Source: Rhodoferax sp. (GTDB taxonomy: Bacteria; Pseudomonadota; Gammaproteobacteria; Burkholderiales; Burkholderiaceae_C). From it: DNA of 5,735 bases. A program made the translations under genes and the position numbers. How positions within the stretch are numbered: the first letter of the stretch is position 1; every line of letters starts with the position of its first letter. The stretch is from assembly GCA_020048255.1 (NCBI GenBank), contig JAIFMR010000153.1:1-5735 (forward strand). The letters are read 5' to 3'. Shown piece after piece: positions 1 through 4,631 of this stretch. Below the pieces are notes generated by a model. That model searched no databases, was not told the origin of the DNA, and worked only from the letters and a program-made list of their open reading frames with translations.

Positions 1-2
1 AG

Positions 3-368
3 GGCACTTGCTCGCTGCACTGCTCGGCCATCAGCCTGTCGCTCAACATGGACCGTGGCCCCAAGGCCATTTACGCTGGTGATGCCGGTGCTGCAGATGC
101 CATCAAACCGCTGGTGCTGGTGGACAAACTGCACTATGTGGTGGACCCCAGCAAGCCTGGAACCATGACCAAGGTCAGCAACTCGGCCTACGCCAATCGC
201 GCCTCTGCTGAAGCCGCCGCAGGTGCGGGGACCGCCGCACAAGCCGGTGCGAAGATTGTTGATTTCAATGCCGCCTTGACCAGCGCTTACTTGGTAATGG
301 CCGAAGACACCGTCATGCTGCGCAAACGGCGCGCTGAAATGCGCAAGAAACTGGCCGCCGGGGCTTGA
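3..368 (+). CDS. NosL-like protein, C-terminal part (5' end outside window)
   Basis: The reading frame is open from the window edge and ends at TGA 366-368, giving the last 121 residues. The visible part begins with a Cys-Ser-Leu-His-Cys motif (9-23), followed by a stretch ending in Val-Asp-Lys-Leu-His-Tyr-Val-Val and a Gly-Thr-Met-Thr-Lys segment. This order fits the C-terminal half of NosL-family proteins, where a cysteine-containing 'FCSxHC'-like segment is followed by a 'W/DKAxYV....MG' strand and an 'A..FA...G..V..F' end. NosL proteins are periplasmic Cu(I)-binding chaperones of nitrous oxide reductase maturation; that role is family knowledge, and metal binding here is inferred from the two cysteines and the histidine. 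The C-terminus is basic (KRRAEMRKK), which is odd for an exported protein. An ATG at 48 is internal and not the start. The next gene, also NosL-like, begins within about 6 bases of this stop, so the two probably form a tandem pair. The N-terminal signal and any first metal motif lie outside the window. Confidence 0.72.
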   Translation, partial: GTCSLHCSAISLSLNMDRGPKAIYAGDAGAADAIKPLVLVDKLHYVVDPSKPGTMTKVSNSAYANRASAEAAAGAGTAAQAGAKIVDFNAALTSAYLVMAEDTVMLRKRRAEMRKKLAAGA

Positions 369-373
369 TCGCC

Positions 374-949
374 ATGTGCCACACCTGCCTTGTCCCCGGT
401 GCGGCACCGCCCTTGTCAAATCATGCAAGGGCGGTGCCATCGCACCACGTCAGCCGCCGTGTCGTATTGCAAACGCTGGTGATTGGGGCTTCGGCCCTCT
501 GCATCGGCCAGGTGGCGCACGCCAAACCCGTCAAGCTGCCCGCACCCGGCCCGCGTGACGCCTGTCCGGTGTGCGGCATGTTTGTGGCCCCCTACCCGTA
601 CTGGGTGGCCACCGTGCTGTGGCGCGATGGCAAGGCGGTTCACTTTGACGGGGCCAAAGACTTTTTCAAGTACTTACAAGACCTGAAAAAGTATGAACCT
701 GGCCGCGCCATGACCGAGATCCATGCCATGGGTGTCACCGACTACTACGCCACTGGGCGCATTGATGCGGCCGCCGCCTTCTACGTCATTGGCTCGGACG
801 TACTGGGGCCCATGGGCCACGAACTGGTGCCGCACGACAGCGAAGCCGAGGCCAAAGAGTTCATGGTGGACCACAGTGGCAAGCGCGTTTTGCGCTTTCG
901 CGAGGTGACCCAGGCGATGCTAATGGGCCTGGACGGCGGCAAATTCTGA
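374..949 (+). CDS. NosL-family exported putative copper chaperone
   Basis: The protein is 191 residues if read from ATG 374. It carries an export signal at about residues 26-50: twin arginines in Ser-Arg-Arg-Val-Val-Leu-Gln, a hydrophobic core, and an Ala-His-Ala cleavage site. The signal resembles a Tat signal more than a lipoprotein signal; the only cysteine in the core (Ala-Leu-Cys) lacks a proper lipobox, although many NosL proteins are lipoproteins. The mature part starts with Cys-Pro-Val-Cys-Gly-Met at residues 64-69, the NosL-type CxxCGM Cu(I)-binding motif. It is followed by 'AVHFDGAKDFFKY' (88-100), the DYY segment (123-125) and Gly-Pro-Met-Gly-His-Glu (145-150), in the order expected for NosL. 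Family role: binding Cu(I) in the periplasm and handing it to a metalloenzyme or its assembly factors. The target here is unknown, since no nosZ or nosD is visible. The start is uncertain: TTG 365 overlaps the upstream stop, ATG 374 has only a weak upstream GGGG, and GTG 434 would give a shorter, more typical twin-arginine n-region. The stop overlaps the next start by one base (TGATG). Confidence 0.85.
   Translation: MCHTCLVPGAAPPLSNHARAVPSHHVSRRVVLQTLVIGASALCIGQVAHAKPVKLPAPGPRDACPVCGMFVAPYPYWVATVLWRDGKAVHFDGAKDFFKYLQDLKKYEPGRAMTEIHAMGVTDYYATGRIDAAAAFYVIGSDVLGPMGHELVPHDSEAEAKEFMVDHSGKRVLRFREVTQAMLMGLDGGKF
403..438. repeat. Perfect 13-bp inverted repeat (strong hairpin) at the NosL1/NosL2 junction
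   Basis: GGCACCGCCCTTG at 403-415 is the exact reverse complement of CAAGGGCGGTGCC at 426-438, with a 10-base loop (416-425). The pairing stops at 402/439. The stem is mostly G:C and should be very stable in RNA. There is no T-run after either arm, so it is not a standard intrinsic terminator. It lies 34 bases after the stop of the first NosL-like gene and within the first 22 codons of the ATG-374 reading of the second. It covers the alternative GTG start at 434 and the AAGG before it. It may be an intercistronic hairpin that stabilises the upstream mRNA or limits translation of the second gene, or one copy of a dispersed palindromic element. Confidence 0.8.
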
Positions 950-1323
950 TGGCAACCCGCGCACCAACACCCGGCCGGCCCGCAGCGCAGAAAAGCCTGC
1001 CCCAGCGCGGCTCTAGCCTGGTGCTGGGTCTGTTGGGTGGGCTGACGCTGGCCAGTCTGGGGGTTTTGGCCCACAGCAGCTGGGCGCAACGCCAGGCCAC
1101 CTTGCAACCCAATCCGACGGTGGCCATGGTGCAGGCGCTGCACCTGACCGACTTGGCCCTGTTCACCGAGGCACGCTACACCCGGCACCTGAGCCAAGCC
1201 GATGCCTTTTCAGCCTTTCAAGATGGCCCAACTGCTCTGGAGCATTTCCCGGCCGGCTCGCTGGTACTGCCCAGCCGCACTTTCCCGCCATCGGGCTTTG
1301 CCGATGCCACCCCCTTGCGCTAA
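949..1323 (+). CDS. Small single-span membrane-anchored protein of unknown family
   Basis: I do not recognise the family. The product is 124 residues. A basic, proline-rich N-terminus (1-20) is followed by one hydrophobic segment at about 22-42 with several glycines and leucines, ending near Ala-His-Ser-Ser-Trp-Ala. This is either a membrane anchor or an uncleaved or cleaved signal. The rest is a short soluble domain of about 80 residues, probably periplasmic, containing a 'LTDLALFTEARYTRHLSQAD' segment (66-85) and 'ALEHFPAGSLVLPS' (96-109). There are no cysteines and few histidines (41, 65, 80, 99), so it is not an obvious metal chaperone. ATG 949 overlaps the stop of the NosL gene by one base, and the stop at 1321-1323 lies 6 bases before the permease start. 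It therefore looks like an integral member of the operon, perhaps a periplasmic adaptor or accessory subunit of the ABC transporter. That role is inference from position only. Coding is supported by the tight packing and by frame continuity with its neighbours. Confidence 0.75.
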   Translation: MATRAPTPGRPAAQKSLPQRGSSLVLGLLGGLTLASLGVLAHSSWAQRQATLQPNPTVAMVQALHLTDLALFTEARYTRHLSQADAFSAFQDGPTALEHFPAGSLVLPSRTFPPSGFADATPLR

Positions 1324-1329
1324 GCCACC

Positions 1330-2475
1330 ATGCAACTCTGGTTCAACCGTCAACGTTACCTGATCGACTACACCGTGGCGGCCATGGCGCGCCAACGCGG
1401 CAAAAACCTGGGGCTGTGGCTGATTTACACCACGCTGATCTTTGTGCTGGCCTCGGTGATCTTGCTCGGCAGCGCGCTGCGGCGCGAGGCGGTCCAGGTG
1501 TTTCAGGGCACGCCCGATGTGGTGGCCCAAGGCCTGCGCATGGGCCGTCACGACGTGAGCCACGCCGCCGACATCGAGAAACTACAGGCTTTGCGCGGTG
1601 CGCCCCGGGTCGAAGGGCGGCTGTGGGGCTATTTGTATGACACCTCGACTGCCGCCAACTACACGCTGCAAGTGCCCTCCAGCCACGAGCCGCAGTACGC
1701 GCTGCAAGACGGCGAAGCCATCATTGGCGAAGGCGTGGCGCGGCTACGCAAAGTGAGTGTGGGCCGACAGATTTACCTGGTGTCACCGGCCGGGCCGTTT
1801 TTGAACCTCAAGGTCAAAGCCATTCTGCCCGAGGCCACGGCACTGGTCAGCAGCGACCTGGTGCTGGTGTCGGATGCCGACTTTCGCCGCTTCTTTCAGC
1901 TCGGCGCTGACGAGTTCACCGACATCGCCGTGTTTGTGCGCAACCCCAAAGAAATCACCAAGGTGTCTGAAAAAGTCACCATTGCGCTGCGCCAGCACCG
2001 GGTGATTACCAAGGGTGATGTGCTGCGCACCTATGAAGCGGTGTTCAGCTGGCGCGAGGGGCTGCTGCTGGCGCTGTTGTCCGGCGCGGTGTTGGCCTTT
2101 GGCATTCTGGCATTTGACAAGGCCAGCGGTTTGTCGGCACAGGAAAAGCGCGACATCGGCATCCTCAAAGCCATCGGCTGGGACACCGGTGACCTTGTGC
2201 GCATGAAGCTGTGGGAGGCTGCGTTGGTTTCTTTAACCGCCTTTCTGACTGGTTTTGTGCTGGCCTATGTGCATGTGTTTGTCTTTTCTGCCCCGCTGAT
2301 CGAGGCGGTGCTCAAAGGCTGGTCCACCTTGTACCCGCGTGTGCAGCTCACCCCCAGCATCGACGGCCTGCAAATCGCCACTTTAGGCATGTTGACCGTG
2401 CTGCCCTATCTGGCCGCCATCGTGGTGCCGGTGTGGCGTTCTGCCGCCGCCGACCCCGATGCGGTCATGCGCTAA
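1330..2475 (+). CDS. FtsX/MacB-type ABC transporter permease
   Basis: The product of 381 residues has the FtsX-like (MacB/LolC) layout. There is a first membrane helix at about 28-48, a large extracytoplasmic domain at about 50-240, then three helices at about 243-263, 298-320 and 345-367. The segment after helix 2, Arg-Asp-Ile-Gly-Ile-Leu-Lys-Ala-Ile-Gly-Trp (274-284), is the FtsX-family signature for the cytoplasmic coupling region that contacts the ATPase. The C-terminus, Pro-Asp-Ala-Val-Met-Arg, resembles the usual 'P-A-x-x-LR' end. Transporters of this class generally act as mechanotransmitters or extract substrates from the outer face of the inner membrane; they rarely move small ions across it. 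The ATPase gene follows after 13 bases and is surely its partner. Only one permease gene is present, so a homodimer is likely. No MacA-like or LolA-like partner is visible, and the exported NosL proteins or the small anchored protein just upstream may take that role. No clear Shine-Dalgarno sequence precedes ATG 1330, consistent with coupling to the upstream gene. Confidence 0.9.
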   Translation: MQLWFNRQRYLIDYTVAAMARQRGKNLGLWLIYTTLIFVLASVILLGSALRREAVQVFQGTPDVVAQGLRMGRHDVSHAADIEKLQALRGAPRVEGRLWGYLYDTSTAANYTLQVPSSHEPQYALQDGEAIIGEGVARLRKVSVGRQIYLVSPAGPFLNLKVKAILPEATALVSSDLVLVSDADFRRFFQLGADEFTDIAVFVRNPKEITKVSEKVTIALRQHRVITKGDVLRTYEAVFSWREGLLLALLSGAVLAFGILAFDKASGLSAQEKRDIGILKAIGWDTGDLVRMKLWEAALVSLTAFLTGFVLAYVHVFVFSAPLIEAVLKGWSTLYPRVQLTPSIDGLQIATLGMLTVLPYLAAIVVPVWRSAAADPDAVMR

Positions 2476-2488
2476 AACGAAGCCTGCC

Positions 2489-3166
2489 ATGCTCGAACTC
2501 ACTCACGTCACCAAGCTCTTCCACGAAGGCCAACCCAACCAGGTGGCGGCCGTGTCTGAGGTGGACCTGTGCCTGCACATGGGCCAGGTCACCGTGCTCG
2601 AAGGCCCCAGTGGCTCGGGCAAAACCAGCCTGCTGACGCTGATCGGCTGCCTGGCGCGGCCAACATCCGGCCGTGTCGCCTTGCATGGCGAGCTGCTCTC
2701 GGGCCTGCCCGAGCAACACCTGGCGCAGGTGCGGCGGAAGATCTTCGGTTTTGCGTTCCAGCGCTTTAACCTGATTGCGGGCTTGAGCGTGCGCGACAAC
2801 GTGATGCTGCCGGCCTACCCACTGGGCTTGCCATATGCCAAGCTGGTGGCACGCGCGCACGATGTCATGGCGCAACTGAACATTGGGCACCGCGCGGGGT
2901 TCAAGGTGGAGTTGCTCTCGGGCGGCGAAATGCAGCGCACCGCGATTGCCCGCGCGCTCATCAACAACCCGACCATCATGATTGCCGACGAGCCCACCGC
3001 CAACCTCGATGCCACGCTGGCGGCGCAGTTTCTGGACATCGTGGCGCAGCTGAAGGCCAGTGGCAAGACCGTGATCATGTCCAGCCACGACCCGCGCATC
3101 ACCCGCGCCGCCGTGGTGGACCGGGTGGTGGCGATGGCCGACGGGCGCGTGGTGGTACCGGCATGA
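2489..3166 (+). CDS. ABC transporter ATP-binding protein (LolD/MacB/FtsE type)
   Basis: From ATG 2489 the protein is 225 residues, the normal size for a stand-alone LolD-type ATPase. All nucleotide-binding motifs are present. Walker A is GPSGSGKT (39-46), and the Q-loop is in Phe-Ala-Phe-Gln (Gln91). The signature is LSGGEMQR (143-150), Walker B is IMIADE (163-168) with the catalytic Glu168, the D-loop is at 'ANLD' (171-174), and the switch is His200 in SSHDPR. It should therefore be an active ATPase. It sits at the cytoplasmic face and powers the FtsX-type permease encoded immediately upstream. An upstream in-frame ATG at 2459 lies inside the permease gene; I chose 2489 because the sequence starting Met-Leu-Glu-Leu matches the usual beginning of this family. 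The final codons overlap the next gene in an ATGA junction (3163-3166). The substrate cannot be read from the ATPase itself. Confidence 0.94.
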   Translation: MLELTHVTKLFHEGQPNQVAAVSEVDLCLHMGQVTVLEGPSGSGKTSLLTLIGCLARPTSGRVALHGELLSGLPEQHLAQVRRKIFGFAFQRFNLIAGLSVRDNVMLPAYPLGLPYAKLVARAHDVMAQLNIGHRAGFKVELLSGGEMQRTAIARALINNPTIMIADEPTANLDATLAAQFLDIVAQLKASGKTVIMSSHDPRITRAAVVDRVVAMADGRVVVPA

Positions 3167-4152
3167 TCCTGCATCCCCCCGTGATGGCCTTGAGCCTGGC
3201 AGCGCTGCTGAGTGCCGTCAGCCTGGCCTGGGCTGGTGTTTTTTCGGTGCAACTGCTGCGCCACTGGGACCTGGCCAGCGGCGCACGCCGGCAAATTGAG
3301 CTGGAGCGTCGCACTTACCTGATTTCAACCACACTCACGCTGGTCATGGGTTTGCAGGGCCTGGCGCTGCTGCTGATGGTGTTTAACGCCGACAGCATGG
3401 CCCCGCTGCTGATTGGTGCCATGTGCGCGTTTGGCACCTTCAACGCCAGTGTGTTTGGCTTCCCCGCCCTGTTCGCCAAGATGGCGCTGTTTTTTGCCGC
3501 GATTGTCTGGCTGGCCATGAACCATGCCGACGTGCAGGCGCGTGACTACCCACTGACCCGGCGCAAGTACGCCCTGCTGCTGCTGATCGCGCCACTGGGC
3601 CTGATGGATGCGGGCTTGAGCCTGGCCTATTTTGCCGATCTGAAGACAGACACCCTGACCTCGTGTTGTGGCACGGTGTTCAATCCAGAAAAAGCCGGGC
3701 TGGGTGGCGAGGCAGCGGCGCTGGATCCGCACACTGCCCTCATCCTGCTGTTTGTGAGTCTGGGCTTGACCACTGCACTGGGCTGGCTGGCGGACCGAAC
3801 GCAGTGGCTGGCTGTCGCTTACGGCGTGGTGAGTGCGGCTTTTTTTGCCGTGGCGCTGGTGGCAGTGGTGTCGGCGGTGTCGATCTATATTTACGAAAAC
3901 CCCCATCACCACTGCCCGTTTTGCCTGCTCAAACGCGAATACAACTACATCGGGTTTGTGCTGTATATCCCTTTGTTTGCCGGTGCCGCCTGCGGGTTGG
4001 CCTCCGGTGTGCTGAGCCTGCGCCCGCCACCCAGCCTGCAAGCCTTGCTGGTTGGCATCACCCGGCGACTGCGCCGGGTGTCGATGATCGGGTTTGTAGT
4101 TTTTGGCGGGCTGTGTGTTTGGGCGGTGATCGCGTCCGGGTTGCGGATTTAA
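3163..4152 (+). CDS. Polytopic membrane protein with Cys-Cys and HHHCPFC motifs, unknown function
   Basis: The product of 329 residues has about eight or nine hydrophobic segments (near 8-32, 52-74, 80-100, 103-119, 136-158, 190-209, 215-243, 262-284 and 305-326). I do not recognise a named family. Two features stand out. A Ser-Cys-Cys-Gly sequence (Cys168, Cys169) lies in the loop between the fifth and sixth segments. Asn-Pro-His-His-His-Cys-Pro-Phe-Cys (His248-250, Cys251, Cys254) lies in the short loop after the long seventh segment. Both pairs sit in polar loops; with a plausible topology they would be on the same side of the membrane. A histidine-flanked CPxC plus a vicinal Cys pair suits Cu(I) binding or transfer, or thiol-disulfide exchange as in DsbB/VKOR-like proteins, though no overall match to those families is evident. 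The start ATG overlaps the ATPase stop by four bases, so it is translationally coupled to the transporter and next to the NosL genes. This supports a metal-handling or redox role, which is inference. The gene ends the operon. Confidence 0.85.
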   Translation: MILHPPVMALSLAALLSAVSLAWAGVFSVQLLRHWDLASGARRQIELERRTYLISTTLTLVMGLQGLALLLMVFNADSMAPLLIGAMCAFGTFNASVFGFPALFAKMALFFAAIVWLAMNHADVQARDYPLTRRKYALLLLIAPLGLMDAGLSLAYFADLKTDTLTSCCGTVFNPEKAGLGGEAAALDPHTALILLFVSLGLTTALGWLADRTQWLAVAYGVVSAAFFAVALVAVVSAVSIYIYENPHHHCPFCLLKREYNYIGFVLYIPLFAGAACGLASGVLSLRPPPSLQALLVGITRRLRRVSMIGFVVFGGLCVWAVIASGLRI

Positions 4153-4628
4153 CCGGTTTCTTTCTTCGGTATTGGTTTGCCCCACAACGCCGATTGGCAC
4201 TGCGGTTCGGGACGCACAGTTGGCGTGGCACTCAGCTTAAGCGGCTGCCCCACGCCCTGCGGGCTCCTCCTGGATGCACTGCGTACGCTACTGTCAACCC
4301 ACAGTGGTGGAGCGCGTGCTGGGGATGCGCCATAGTCAACGTCCGGTCTGGAGGAGGAAAATCACAAACTGCTACTGCCGGTAAGCGTCTTGTGGAGGCA
4401 GCTATTTTTTGCCGAAGCTGCCACTCAAACATCAATGTCAGCACTGGAGCGTGACGTAGGCCGGCAGTGCAGCTTCAGCAGACGGCCATGATCGGGCGCC
4501 TCCTGGAAGCCCAGTTCAGGAGTAGGCCATTGACGGGACTTTTGCCAAAAATACCTTCCAGGTCGCATCAACTTGTGTTCGGCTTTCCACAATAGCATCA
4601 GAATACACTGATATAAAAAAGGAACCAA
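4153..4628. other. Intergenic region of about 476 bases without a supported gene
   Basis: The open frames that cross this stretch are extensions or antisense shadows without recognisable protein sequence. It contains overlapping inverted repeats near 4397-4476 (listed separately) and short weak hairpins such as GCCC/GGGC at 4254-4264. A GAGGAGG stretch at 4351-4357 has no start codon at a usable distance. The last 60 bases become AT-rich (from about 4591), as expected for a promoter and leader of the downstream chemoreceptor gene, but I could not find a sigma-70 -35/-10 pair with good spacing, nor a clear sigma-54 or sigma-28 site. No good intrinsic terminator follows the operon end at 4152. 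Confidence 0.6.
4397..4476. repeat. Overlapping, mutually exclusive inverted repeats in intergenic DNA
   Basis: GGCAGCT (4397-4403) pairs perfectly with AGCTGCC (4416-4422), with a 12-base loop holding a run of six T (4405-4410). GAAGCTGCCACT (4414-4425) also pairs with AGTGCAGCTTC (4466-4476) over 11 base pairs with a single bulged base. Within that loop, GCACTG (4441-4446) can pair with CAGTGC (4465-4470). The pairings share bases and cannot all form at once. They may be a structured leader or a decayed palindromic element. The functional meaning is open. Confidence 0.4.
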
Positions 4629-4631
4629 ATG
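4619..4631 (+). promoter_or_regulatory. Ribosome binding site of the chemoreceptor gene
   Basis: AAGGA at 4619-4623 follows an A-run and stands 5 bases before ATG 4629. It is the clearest Shine-Dalgarno sequence in front of a gene in the window and fixes the start. The chemoreceptor is therefore translated independently, unlike the coupled operon genes upstream. Confidence 0.75.

Noticed and set aside
403..438. Reading the perfect inverted repeat as a rho-independent terminator
   Set aside because: No T-run follows on either strand, and the downstream genes are tightly packed as if co-transcribed.
2465..3088. Antisense open frame of 207 codons opposite the ATPase gene
   Set aside because: The sense strand encodes a complete ABC ATPase with all motifs; the antisense product has no domain.
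3325..4200. Long antisense open frame of 291 codons
   Set aside because: It is rich in Gln, His and Arg, typical of the reverse complement of a high-GC membrane protein gene, and is opposite a well-supported gene.
4375..4410. Possible intrinsic terminator: CTGCC (4375-4379) with GGCAG (4397-4401) followed by a T-run
   Set aside because: The stem is only five base pairs with a 17-base loop, and the T-run begins three bases after the stem, so it is too weak. It is also more than 200 bases from the operon end.
3663..4454. Long + strand open frame of 263 codons overlapping the end of the polytopic membrane protein gene
   Set aside because: Its first part is a shifted reading of the membrane protein, whose own frame has coherent helices and motifs. 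The extension past 4152 shows no recognisable domain.
4573..4616. Sigma-70-like promoter for the chemoreceptor (TTGTGT or TTTCCA with TACACT or TATAAA)
   Set aside because: No pairing of these boxes has 16-18 base spacing, and TATAAA lies too close to the ribosome binding site to be a -10 element.
4425..4628. Antisense frame of 67 codons directly divergent from the chemoreceptor
   Set aside because: There is no ribosome binding site and no recognisable sequence. Its start region coincides with the leader of the chemoreceptor gene.
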